Below are positions 26,492 through 34,816 of a DNA stretch of 64,000 bases, piece after piece. Made by a program: the position numbers and the translations under genes. Each line of letters begins with the position of its first letter. The first letter of the stretch is position 1. The notes below the pieces were generated by a model. That model did no database searches. It was not told the origin of the DNA and saw nothing but the letters and a program-made list of their open reading frames with translations. Source of the DNA: an uncultured Desulfuromonadales bacterium (GTDB taxonomy: Bacteria > Desulfobacterota > Desulfuromonadia > Desulfuromonadales > Geopsychrobacteraceae); assembly GCA_947259685.1 (NCBI GenBank), contig CAMYNC010000008.1, forward strand, positions 47,038 to 111,037. The letters run 5' to 3'.

Positions 26492-26507
26492 CTTGCAGAA
26501 CTGCGAA
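26492..26507. promoter_or_regulatory. Near-palindrome CTTGCA-N4-TGCGAA (candidate enhancer)
   Basis: CTTGCAGAACTGCGAA differs at two bases from the reverse complement of the perfect palindrome at 20342. It lies about 86 bp upstream of the sigma-54 promoter, a typical enhancer distance for NtrC-type activators. Confidence 0.5.
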
Positions 26508-26592
26508 AAGAATGGGTCAAACTGACCTATTCGTTTGTGAACAAGAAAAAGCAGCTGTTTAATTCCAATAACTTATGCACTGACCATGAGCT

Positions 26593-26608
26593 TTTGCAAA
26601 AATGCAAG
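26593..26608. promoter_or_regulatory. Near-palindrome TTTGCA-N4-TGCAAG (candidate enhancer)
   Basis: TTTGCAAAAATGCAAG matches the TTTGCA-N4-TGCAAA pattern with a single mismatch, about 190 bp upstream of the sigma-54 promoter, just beyond the regulator's stop codon. Confidence 0.5.
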
Positions 26609-26630
26609 AAGCGCTACGAAAAACTGCAAA

Positions 26631-27995
26631 TCAGCCAAGCACATCCTCTTTGCGCAAACCGTACTTTTTCAGTTTGCGGTAAATGGTGGCCATGTTCATT
26701 CCCGCCTTACGTGCCGCATCCTCTATGTTGCCATCGACCGAGCGCAACAGCTGGCGCAGATAATCAATTTCAAACTGGCCAAGCGCCTGATTATAGTCTG
26801 CGTCTTCGCTCGGGCAACCATCGGTCTCGATGAACTGCGCCAGAGTCTGCAAACTGATCTGTGGGTCGGTTTCGATGGTCAGGCAGGCCTCAATAACATT
26901 TTTCAACTGACGGATATTGCCCGGCCAGCTGAATTCGGCGGCAGCCCGCTGGGCTTCCGTCGAGAGGCCGGTAATTGAAGTTTTAAATTTGTCGTTCTGG
27001 GTGTTGATAAAATGCGCCGCCAGCAGCGGGATATCGGCGCGCCGCTCACGCAAAGGCGGCAGGTGTAGATTAATGACGTTGAGGCGGTAAAATAGATCTT
27101 CCCGAAACTCACCGCGCTCAACCTCTGCCACCAGGTCGGAGTTGGTCGCCGAAATCATCCGTACGTTCACCCGGGTCGGCCGGGTATCGCCGATGCGGCG
27201 GAATTCCTGCTCCTGCAGAAAGCGCAGCAGGGTTTTCTGCACGTTGAGCGGCAGGTTACCAATCTCATCGAGAAACAGGGTGCCGCCGTCAGCGGCCTTG
27301 ATCAGCCCCTCTTTATCGGTGTCGGCGCCAGTGAAAGAGCCTTTTTTATGGCCAAACAGCTCACTTTCCAGCACTGAATCGGGGATCGCCCCGCAGTTAA
27401 TCGCGATAAACGGCTGCTCACTGCGTGGCGAATTATAATGCACCGCCTGGGCGATCAGTTCCTTTCCGGTCCCCGACTCACCGGTGATCAGCACCGAGGT
27501 ATCGCGCACGGCGACCTTTTCCACCTTGTCGAGCAACTTCTGCAAAGCGGTCGAGGCACCGATGATGTTATCAAAATTGAACTTGCCCGCCAGCTCTTCA
27601 CGCAGTTGCTGGTTTTCGCTACGCAGCTGATTGTGATTAAGAGCATTTCGCACCCGGAACAGCAGCTCATCCGGCTCAAAGGGCTTGGTAAGCATGTCGT
27701 AAGCACCTTTGCGCAGCGCCTGGATCGACATTTCAACGGTAGCGAAGGCGGTAATCATGACCACCGGAATCTCGCTTTCCAGCGCTTTGATCCGCTGCAG
27801 CAGTTCCAGCCCGTCAATCCCCGGCATCTTGATATCGGAAATAATCAGGTCCCAGATCCCCGGACGGAAGACTTCCAGGGCTTCAAGGGGATCGTTGAAG
27901 GAGCGCACGGCGTGGCCATCGTCCATCAGGACGGCTTCCATCATCCGGCAGAGGCCTTCTTCGTTGTCAATGATCATGATTTTTTTTGCTGACAT
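26631..27995 (-). CDS. NtrC-family sigma-54-dependent response regulator
   Basis: Complete 454-aa activator. The receiver domain has D10, E12, E13, phospho-acceptor D54 (IISDIKMPG) and the lysine of MLTKPFEP. The AAA+ domain has Walker A GESGTGKE, sigma-54 contact loop GSFTGA (Ser variant), Walker B GGTLFLDEIGN and an arginine-finger region. The C-terminal Fis-type HTH is DAARKAGMNMATIYRKLKKYGL. It is encoded downstream of the Cache kinase at 28529, though a 530-bp hairpin-rich block separates them. Likely targets are the sigma-54 promoters at 26391 and 20615 (inference). Confidence 0.95.
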   Translation of the reverse strand: MSAKKIMIIDNEEGLCRMMEAVLMDDGHAVRSFNDPLEALEVFRPGIWDLIISDIKMPGIDGLELLQRIKALESEIPVVMITAFATVEMSIQALRKGAYDMLTKPFEPDELLFRVRNALNHNQLRSENQQLREELAGKFNFDNIIGASTALQKLLDKVEKVAVRDTSVLITGESGTGKELIAQAVHYNSPRSEQPFIAINCGAIPDSVLESELFGHKKGSFTGADTDKEGLIKAADGGTLFLDEIGNLPLNVQKTLLRFLQEQEFRRIGDTRPTRVNVRMISATNSDLVAEVERGEFREDLFYRLNVINLHLPPLRERRADIPLLAAHFINTQNDKFKTSITGLSTEAQRAAAEFSWPGNIRQLKNVIEACLTIETDPQISLQTLAQFIETDGCPSEDADYNQALGQFEIDYLRQLLRSVDGNIEDAARKAGMNMATIYRKLKKYGLRKEDVLG

Positions 27996-28528
27996 AGTGT
28001 TGCTCTCTCTTAAGCTGATAGAAAATCAAAGTCAAAGTCGCGGGGTGGCGACCCCGCCCGCCGCCTTACTCTTTTGTCACGCCACAAAAGAGTAAGCAGA
28101 AAAGGGCGCCCGACCTCCTTGCCCGCCAAAAAAACGCGGCGGGTTCCCTCCACTCCAGGGCTGCAAGGCGCGCTCGCAAAACTCGCCTGCGGCTCAGACA
28201 TTCCTCGCTTAACCGCCTTGCAGCCCTTCCGTTCCGGCGGCGTCACACGGGAAGGGGGCGGTCAAGAGCAAGGGCCTTTGACCCTCCCCCCTCTGCTTCC
28301 GTCGGAGTGGAGCGGGGCTTTCGGGGGAATTGCCGGAAAAATGTTTGCAGCCCGCAGGGCAAGTTTTTTTCCGGCCCCGAAAGTTCTGCGGAGCGCAGGT
28401 TCCCGCGCAGCGGGCGGAAGCAGTGGGGCGCGTTTTTCTGCCTACTCTTTTGCCGCGCAGCAAAAGAGTAGGGCGTCTGGCGGGGCGCAACCCGCCGGTT
28501 TTGAATTTCCGATCCTAACCGACGCCCC
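27996..28528. repeat. Hairpin-rich intergenic block between kinase and regulator genes
   Basis: No convincing gene: frames exist on both strands, but they read through the inverted repeats and are low in complexity. Perfect or near-perfect inverted repeats follow one another. GCGGGGT / ACCCCGC is at 28040-28057. A 13-bp stem CTTACTCTTTTGT / ACAAAAGAGTAAG is at 28065-28096. GGGCTGCAAGGCG (28158-28170) pairs with CGCCTTGCAGCCC (28214-28226). CTTTCGGGG..GCCGGAAAAA (28318-28341) pairs with TTTTTCCGGCCCCGAAAG (28366-28383). A second 13-bp stem CCTACTCTTTTGC / GCAAAAGAGTAGG lies at 28441-28472. The two outer stems share the core ACTCTTTTG / CAAAAGAGT, suggesting the ends of one repeat element. Confidence 0.75.
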
Positions 28529-30493
28529 TCAATACTCCTCCCGAACCAACGGCAACCGAATCACCACCGTCGTCCCTTCTCCCACCACCGAGTCGATCGA
28601 AATCTCCCCCTGATGCATCTCGATAATCTGCTTGGTGATCGCCAGGCCCAATCCGGTACCACGGGCCTTGGTGGTAAAAAACGGCTCAAAAATCTTCTCC
28701 AGATTCTCTTCGGAAATTCCTTCGCCGTTGTCGACAAACTCGATACAGATGAAACGCTCCTCCAAACTGGTGCTGACCCTGATCTCGCCACCACCCGGCA
28801 GGGCGGCGCCGGCGTTAAGCAGCAGGTTGATCGCCACCTGACGCAATTGGTCCGCATCGGCCGGAACCTGCGGCAGTTGGGGAGTGAATTGCTGAACGAT
28901 ATTCACTTGGTAGAGGTCGGTGTGATTGGCGGCAAAATCGATGATCTGCCGCAGCAGCCGATTGACCTCGGTCGCTGCCAGCACCGGCTTCGGCGTGCGA
29001 GCGTAGCTGAGCAGATCCTGGACGATCTTCTTGCAGCGCTTGCTCTCCCGCTTGATCTCATGGATGTAGCTATGGTTCGGATCATCCGCGGGGATCTTCT
29101 TTTCCAGATACCCGGCATAACCGAGAATGACCCCCAGGGGGTTGTTGATTTCGTGGGCCACTCCAGAGGAAAGGACGCCGAGCGAAGCCATCTTGCCATG
29201 CTGAGCCAGGGCCGCTTCCATTTCCTTGTTTTTGCGGATCATCCGCGTCATGCGGTTAAAAGCGATCGCCAACTCGCCCAGTTCATCGTGGCTTTCCACC
29301 GGCACCTGCTCTTCTAAACGCCCTTGCTTGACCCGGCGGATCACGGTGATCATATTGCGAATCGGCTCGGTCAGGACCTTGGCAGCCAGAAACAGCAATG
29401 CCGCAGCGATCAAGCCGATGACCAGCGGCAGCAGCAACACGTGGGGGAGAATCCGCCATTTCAGCTGGTTGGCCGGCTGGTAGAACTCCTCTTCGTAGCT
29501 GCCGACGGCCACGATCCAGTCCCAGGGTTTAAAATAACGGTAGCGGACAATCTTCAGCCGTGCTTTTTCCTCGCCTTGATTCTTCCAGGGATAGCGGATC
29601 CAGCCCTCACGTTTTTCAACCATTTCAGCAATGAAGGCACGGCCGCTGGAATCCTGCATAGGCAGGATATTCTGTCCCTCGGCATCGGGGTGGATGGTCA
29701 GTTCGCCGGTGCTGGTCATGCAGAAAATGTAACCGGTTTGGCCGACCCGCTTGGCCTTGATCTGCTCTTTCAGTTGCGCCAATGAAGCCTGCTCGAAAGC
29801 CTGTTCACCGTAGGTTTCATCCAGATAACCACCGGCGGCGATAATCCAGTCCCACTCAGGAAAATAGCGATAAGCGACGATTTTCTGGCGAGGATGCCGG
29901 TCGCCCAGGGTTTTGTTTCGCCAGGGGTAGACGCTGTAAAGGACTTGCTCGGGATCGGAGTTAAGAGCGCGTTGGCAGAGTCCGCGGATAAAATAGCGGC
30001 CGTTTTCATCCTGCTCGCCGGAGACATCTTCCCCTTCACGGGCCGGATGGACGGTGAGCAAACCGGCGCTGGTCATGGCGAACAGGTAACCGCTGCTGCC
30101 GATACTCACCTTCTTCAGGGTGGTCCGGGCTGCCTGCTGGGCGGTATTCAGATCTAAGCTGCCGTTTTGCAGCAGCTGCTGTTGCTCTGCAACCAGCGAA
30201 TAGGCCAGATCGACAAGAATCTTCATCTCGTCACGGACGATTTTTCGTTGTTCTTTGCGGTAGACTTCGAATTGGCGGTAATGGCCGTCGAGCAGGTCGA
30301 GGGTGAAGCTGGCCATGTGATCAAGGTCGGCTTCGCTGGCTGCGGCCAGGCCATCGTAGGCCTGCTTGGTGGCGACAAAACCGATGGTGCCACCAAGCAG
30401 AAAGATCGGGATCACCACCAGCGGCAAAACCACGACCAGCATCTTCCAGCGAATTTTCAGATTATTGACAAAACTGAAAAGATGTCGGCTCAT
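28529..30493 (-). CDS. Double-Cache sensor histidine kinase
   Basis: Membrane kinase, 654 aa from this start, probably partner of the regulator at 26631. A membrane helix lies at about residues 16-38. The periplasmic part (about 40-345) contains two similar sCache_2-type units, each with a GYLFAMTS / GYIFCMTS strand and a [13 protein letters not shown] / [13 protein letters not shown] block; such domains bind small organic acids. After a second helix (about 358-380) come HAMP, HisKA with phospho-acceptor His in [11 protein letters not shown], and HATPase with DNGEGI and GTGLGLAI. The ATG at 30493 has AGGGGTGGG immediately ahead; the frame is open six codons further. Confidence 0.93.
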   Translation of the reverse strand: MSRHLFSFVNNLKIRWKMLVVVLPLVVIPIFLLGGTIGFVATKQAYDGLAAASEADLDHMASFTLDLLDGHYRQFEVYRKEQRKIVRDEMKILVDLAYSLVAEQQQLLQNGSLDLNTAQQAARTTLKKVSIGSSGYLFAMTSAGLLTVHPAREGEDVSGEQDENGRYFIRGLCQRALNSDPEQVLYSVYPWRNKTLGDRHPRQKIVAYRYFPEWDWIIAAGGYLDETYGEQAFEQASLAQLKEQIKAKRVGQTGYIFCMTSTGELTIHPDAEGQNILPMQDSSGRAFIAEMVEKREGWIRYPWKNQGEEKARLKIVRYRYFKPWDWIVAVGSYEEEFYQPANQLKWRILPHVLLLPLVIGLIAAALLFLAAKVLTEPIRNMITVIRRVKQGRLEEQVPVESHDELGELAIAFNRMTRMIRKNKEMEAALAQHGKMASLGVLSSGVAHEINNPLGVILGYAGYLEKKIPADDPNHSYIHEIKRESKRCKKIVQDLLSYARTPKPVLAATEVNRLLRQIIDFAANHTDLYQVNIVQQFTPQLPQVPADADQLRQVAINLLLNAGAALPGGGEIRVSTSLEERFICIEFVDNGEGISEENLEKIFEPFFTTKARGTGLGLAITKQIIEMHQGEISIDSVVGEGTTVVIRLPLVREEY

Positions 30494-30634
30494 CCCACCC
30501 CTGAAGAACACACAATTTAATGTATTTAGTAAACGATATGTGAGTTTATATCACGCAACCGGGAAGAGGGGGAAGTAATTATAAGCGGCTGGCGACACCA
30601 GCATTCACCAATGACTAAGGGCAAATGACAATAG

Positions 30635-32026
30635 CTACATCAGCCCCTGCAGGCGGGCATTGTCGCGCGCGGCCAGACGCAGTCCGTCGCTGATGCTGGG
30701 ATAAACGTGGACAGTGGTCACCAGGTCGCAGACGGTCAGGCCGAAGCGAACCGCCAGGGTTGCCTCGTGAATGATATCGGCCGCCCTCGGCGCAAGCATC
30801 TGCACACCGAGAATCCGGCCGGTATGCTTTTCGGCGGTCAAGAGCACTCCGCCCTGCAGCTCATTCATCACATGGGTCTTCGGCACCCGCTCCAGAGCCA
30901 GGTAGGTGGTAACCGGCTCAAGACCTTTTTCAAGCGCCTGATCGTGGGTCAGACCGACGGTGGCAAACTCGGGATCGACAAACACCGCCATCGGCGAAAA
31001 ACGGTGGTCGATGCTGTGCCCCGCGTCGGGATTCAACATATTTTGTACTGCAACATGCGCCTCGCGCGCTCCGGCCGGGGCGATCAGCGGCGGCCCGGTC
31101 ACATCCCCGGCCGCCCAGATGCCAGGAATGCTGGTGCGCAGTTGCGGATCAACCTTAATGAAGCCGGCCGGATCCAATTCAACCCCGACCTCTTCCAGGC
31201 CAAGCCCCTTGCTGGCCGGTTGAGTGCCGACCGCCAGCATCAGTCGCTCAGCGCTCATGCCGACCGATGAACCGTTGATCCGGCCATAGAGGCTGGTCTG
31301 CTCGCCACGTTTTTCGACCCGTTCAGTTTCAAAATTGAACATCACCCGCACCCCTTCATGCTCCAACAGGGCACGAAACTGCTCGGTCAGGCGCGGGTCG
31401 AATTCGGCCAGCAATTTGGGGCCGCGCTCGAGAATGGTTACTTCGGTGCCGAACCTCGCGAACATCTGTCCCATCTCCAGCGAGATCACGCCTCCACCGA
31501 GCATGATCAACGATTTCGGAAAGCAGGGCAGGTGCAGCGCGCTATAACTGGTCAGATAGTTAACCTGGTCAAGTCCGGGGATCGGCACCACTCGCGGGAT
31601 GCCGCCGGTGGCGATCAGAATGTCTTTACCACGGACGATTTCAGCACCGACTTCAATTTCATGAGGAGAAATAAACCGCCCATGACCTTGCAGCACTTCA
31701 AGCCCCTCGGTGTGATTCAGCTCGAACTGATAATGGCTTTCGCGCAGGGTTTCCACGGCCTCGCGCTTTAAGCGCATCAGGGTTGGGCAGTCAGGGCTTC
31801 CGGCGTGCAAGTTCAACCCCCAGGCCCGGCCTTTGCGCGCGCCATGATACATCTCAGCCTTGTGGATCAGCGATTTACTCGGCACGCAACCCCAATTGAC
31901 ACAGGTGCCACCCAGGTGGCTCTGCTCAACCATCAGCACCCGCTTGCCGTTAGCAGCGGCCAGCCGGCCACCGGCAAAGGCGGTGGTTCCGGAACCAAGA
32001 ATTACCAAATCATACTCTTCGGGCAT
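30635..32026 (-). CDS. Class I pyridine nucleotide-disulfide oxidoreductase (mercuric reductase-like)
   Basis: FAD flavoprotein of 463 aa. The N-terminal dinucleotide fold is VILGSGTTAFAGG, and the redox-active disulfide is in GGTCVNWGCVPSK. An NAD(P)H-binding fold (MLGGGVISLEMGQMFARFG), the second FAD motif (GIWAAGDVTG) and a dimerisation domain with the catalytic His in TTVHVYPSISDG follow. Unlike true MerA it has neither the N-terminal metal-binding domain nor the C-terminal vicinal Cys pair, so mercury reduction is not supported; it could be a dihydrolipoamide- or other disulfide reductase. The ATG at 32026, with GGAGGGTTTG ahead, is preferred to a TTG one codon upstream. Confidence 0.92.
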   Translation of the reverse strand: MPEEYDLVILGSGTTAFAGGRLAAANGKRVLMVEQSHLGGTCVNWGCVPSKSLIHKAEMYHGARKGRAWGLNLHAGSPDCPTLMRLKREAVETLRESHYQFELNHTEGLEVLQGHGRFISPHEIEVGAEIVRGKDILIATGGIPRVVPIPGLDQVNYLTSYSALHLPCFPKSLIMLGGGVISLEMGQMFARFGTEVTILERGPKLLAEFDPRLTEQFRALLEHEGVRVMFNFETERVEKRGEQTSLYGRINGSSVGMSAERLMLAVGTQPASKGLGLEEVGVELDPAGFIKVDPQLRTSIPGIWAAGDVTGPPLIAPAGAREAHVAVQNMLNPDAGHSIDHRFSPMAVFVDPEFATVGLTHDQALEKGLEPVTTYLALERVPKTHVMNELQGGVLLTAEKHTGRILGVQMLAPRAADIIHEATLAVRFGLTVCDLVTTVHVYPSISDGLRLAARDNARLQGLM

Positions 32027-32071
32027 CAAACCCTCCGGCGAAAAAGAAAATCATCTTGTACAATGTCGGCG

Positions 32072-32425
32072 TCAGTCCTGCTCTTCCTCGTTGCTGCGCA
32101 GTTCGCAAACTTCCATCTTGGCAAGGCAAAGGTCCAGGAACAGGGCATTGGCCCGGCGGATCATGCGATCGCTGTGCTCGTTGAAAACGGTTTCAAAGCT
32201 TTGCTTGATAAATAGAAATTGTTCTTCGGTCAAATCGGGCGGCAGCATCAGAGTGGCTTCCATTTCCCGCTCATCAAAGTACTTTTCGACCAGCTTTTTC
32301 ATCTCAACTTTCAAACAGCTGAGAATCTGCGGATCTTTGTGGGAGAGCTTACTTTCAATGACCTCGTCAACCAACTGGGTCGCACGTTTTTTGGCTTTCG
32401 GAAACTGAATCACTTTGGCAGACAT
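32072..32425 (-). CDS. Small cytoplasmic protein of unknown function
   Basis: A 117-aa mainly helical, charged protein (SAKVIQFPKAKKRATQLVDE, later EEQFLFIKQSFETVFNEHSDR). No signal peptide or membrane segment. Two ATGs lie six bases apart; the inner one at 32425 has AGGG at good spacing. It is 45 bp upstream of the flavoprotein gene on the same strand, so co-transcription is likely. I do not recognise the family. Confidence 0.7.
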   Translation of the reverse strand: MSAKVIQFPKAKKRATQLVDEVIESKLSHKDPQILSCLKVEMKKLVEKYFDEREMEATLMLPPDLTEEQFLFIKQSFETVFNEHSDRMIRRANALFLDLCLAKMEVCELRSNEEEQD

Positions 32426-32672
32426 ATACATCCCTGTCGTTGGCAGATGAAATCAACCCATGACATCAGCATAACGGATTGCCCTAACCCAGGGCAAAGT
32501 CGTTTGGCAGATTTTTCGTTTTACGACGCCAGAAAACAGTTTGGCGATGCCTGAAGCTTGTTGGCTGCAGCGGTTCATCTCAGTATCTGCTATTTTATTA
32601 GAATAACAGTTGCCGATGCCTTCCGCAGATATCTGCCGCGTCGCAGTCCGAGCCAGACTTTCATTTCTCCGA

Positions 32673-32700
32673 TTGTAAAGGCATAAGAAATAACTATTCT
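32673..32700 (+). promoter_or_regulatory. Candidate promoter before a small membrane protein
   Basis: TTGTAA (32673-32678) and TATTCT (32695-32700), 16 bp apart. The predicted start site is only a few bases before the ATG at 32711, so the mRNA would be nearly leaderless. Confidence 0.3.
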
Positions 32701-32710
32701 TTTTACGAAA

Positions 32711-32932
32711 ATGGACAATGTCATGAAATCAGATTTTCTCTTCAAGCCGACGAAAAACCTCTATCTGCGAATTATCATGTTTATCATCGCTCTGGTGTTG
32801 TTTGTCTGGAGTGGCCTACTGTTTGCCGCTGCATCGACCGGGCAGGGCGCTGAAGGATCCTGGAAAATAGCGCTGCCGGCGTTGATTGCTGGCGGCCTGC
32901 TGCTGGCAAAGGCGCGCAGTCCCAAGCCTTGA
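32711..32932 (+). CDS. Small two-helix membrane protein
   Basis: A 73-aa frame with two hydrophobic helices (about residues 20-41, IIMFIIALVLFVWSGLLFAAA, and 51-66) joined by a Gly-rich loop and ending in a basic tail (AKARSPKP). No ribosome binding site is evident before either ATG (32711 or 32723). The protein-like composition argues for a real gene, but there is no family recognition. Confidence 0.5.
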   Translation: MDNVMKSDFLFKPTKNLYLRIIMFIIALVLFVWSGLLFAAASTGQGAEGSWKIALPALIAGGLLLAKARSPKP

Positions 32933-33034
32933 AGTTCGTTCTGACCGAATGTCGGCAGCGACAAGTTACAAGATTTATAGCCTTATAGACCCCACGGTGA
33001 GCATAAGCAGAATCGGTATCGTACTCTATATATT

Positions 33035-34816
33035 ATGCAAATTCGCACCCGGATAATCCGAGTCACTCATCCGCTACTATTTTGGTGCCTGTTGCTGGCT
33101 TTCATCTCGCCCCTGCAGCCGGCGGCAGCGGAATCGGTGCGCCTGAACATTCAAGGCATCGAAGATTCCATGCTCAGCAACGTTGAAAAAGTCCTCACCC
33201 TGCCCGCCGGCGTTATCCGGGAGGAAAAAGTCAACCTCCCCTGGCTGGAACATTTTGTTCTGCAGGTCCCCGAGATCGTCGGCTCGGCCCTGGAGCCGTT
33301 CGGCTATTTCAGCAGTCAAACCCTCACCGAACTGGTCGAGGAACCGGCAGGGGATTTCGAGCTGCGGGTCGTTATCACGCCAGGTGAACCGGTCACCATC
33401 GAGACCTTGCGGATTATTCTGCAGGGGCCGGGAAAACAAAGTCATGAGCTGGTCCAGGCCTTACAGCGCTTTCCGTTAAATGAAGGCGATGCGCTACGCC
33501 AGGACCTGTACGAACAGGGAAAGCAGCAGCTCAAATCCAAGGCGGTCGAACTGGGCTACATTTTGGCCGATTTCAGTCAACACCGGATCAAGGTTTTTCC
33601 TGAACAGTACCGGGCGGAAATCAAGCTGGTACTCGCCACCGATGAACTTTTCTACTTCGGCGAAATCTCCCTTTCGGGTGCCGAGGAGTACCCGGAAGCC
33701 TTTTTACAAAGGTTTATTGCCTTTAAACCCGATGAGGTTTTCTCCCACCGCAAGCTTAACCGTACCAGTCTTAATTATTTGCAGGCCGACCGCTTTGAAG
33801 AGGTTCTGATCATCCCGCAGATCGAACAGGCCGAAGAAAACCGGGTTCCGATCTCGGTCAAGCTCACCAGCTCGCTGCCGAAACGGCTGCGTCCGGGAAT
33901 CGGCATCGGGACCGATACCGGTGCCCGCTTGACCCTCAACTACCAGGATGTGAATCTGCGGGGGCGCGGCCACAAACTGGCTGCAGAAATTAATCTCGCC
34001 CAGAAGCGTCAGTCTTTTGAGACCAGCTACACCATTCCTCTGGACGAGCAGATTAAAAGTGCCCTGATCTACAGTGTCGGGCTCGGCGAGGAAAAAATCG
34101 CCGATTACAAAAGTCGCACCTTATTTGCCGAGGTCGAGCGGGTTTATGGTCTTGGGGAAGGGAACCTCGCCTCGATTTACCTGCGTCCGTTCCACGAACG
34201 TTACGAGGTCGGCAATCAGGACGAAACAGCTGACCTGGTGCTGGGGGGGGTTCGCTACCACCATCGCCTCTACAATGAACCGGTCAATCCGACCCGGGGC
34301 CTGCAGTATCGTCTGGAGCTGCGCGGCGCCCATCAGGCTCTGGGCTCGGATATCAGCCTGGCGCAGCTGCTCGGTGGCATCAATGGCCTGGCCCGGTTGA
34401 ACCCTCGCTGGACTCTGCACCTGCGAGCTGAAGCGGGCTTTACCGTGAAAAAAGAATCGCTTGGTGAGGTCCCCGTTTCACTGCGGTTTTTTGCCGGGGG
34501 CGATAACAGCGTGCGCGGCTATGGTTATAAAACCCAGGGACCCGAGGACGAAACCGGTGACGTGGTCGGCGGTGATTCGTTGCTGGTCGGGAGTCTGGAA
34601 CTGGAGCGGCGCCTGAACCCGACCTGGGGGGTCGCGGCCTTTTACGATATCGGCAGCGCTTTCAACGCCTTTGATAAGATGCAGTTCGTCAACGGGGCCG
34701 GCCTCGGCGTTCGTATCCATACCCCGGTCGGGCCGGTCAAACTTGACCTGGCCCGGCAGCTCTGGAGGGGTAACAACTCCTGGCGGATTCACTTCGGCTT
34801 TGGGTTCGATATATGA
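33035..34816 (+). CDS. tamA: TamA-type Omp85 outer-membrane protein
   Basis: Outer-membrane component of a TAM-like translocation and assembly module. The 593-aa product has a signal peptide (cleavage near QPAAAES, residues 30-33), three POTRA-like domains (about 35-280) and a C-terminal 16-strand barrel with the Omp85 motifs GGDNSVRGYGYKT and a final aromatic strand (WRIHFGFGFDI). The next gene, tamB, overlaps by four bases, as in other TAM operons. No clear ribosome binding site precedes the ATG. Confidence 0.92.
   Translation: MQIRTRIIRVTHPLLFWCLLLAFISPLQPAAAESVRLNIQGIEDSMLSNVEKVLTLPAGVIREEKVNLPWLEHFVLQVPEIVGSALEPFGYFSSQTLTELVEEPAGDFELRVVITPGEPVTIETLRIILQGPGKQSHELVQALQRFPLNEGDALRQDLYEQGKQQLKSKAVELGYILADFSQHRIKVFPEQYRAEIKLVLATDELFYFGEISLSGAEEYPEAFLQRFIAFKPDEVFSHRKLNRTSLNYLQADRFEEVLIIPQIEQAEENRVPISVKLTSSLPKRLRPGIGIGTDTGARLTLNYQDVNLRGRGHKLAAEINLAQKRQSFETSYTIPLDEQIKSALIYSVGLGEEKIADYKSRTLFAEVERVYGLGEGNLASIYLRPFHERYEVGNQDETADLVLGGVRYHHRLYNEPVNPTRGLQYRLELRGAHQALGSDISLAQLLGGINGLARLNPRWTLHLRAEAGFTVKKESLGEVPVSLRFFAGGDNSVRGYGYKTQGPEDETGDVVGGDSLLVGSLELERRLNPTWGVAAFYDIGSAFNAFDKMQFVNGAGLGVRIHTPVGPVKLDLARQLWRGNNSWRIHFGFGFDI

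Larger units (their letters stand above)
26308..26630. other. Regulatory gap between the NtrC-type regulator and the carboxylate transporter
   Basis: 323 bases without a gene. They contain a sigma-54 promoter on the minus strand (26391-26406) and two near-palindromes of the TTTGCA-N4-TGCAAA type at 26492 and 26593. The sequence is AT-rich. Confidence 0.7.

Noticed and set aside
28010..28613. Open frames on both strands in the hairpin block
   Set aside because: They exist because the block is GC-rich and repetitive; the products are basic, low-complexity and cross inverted repeats.
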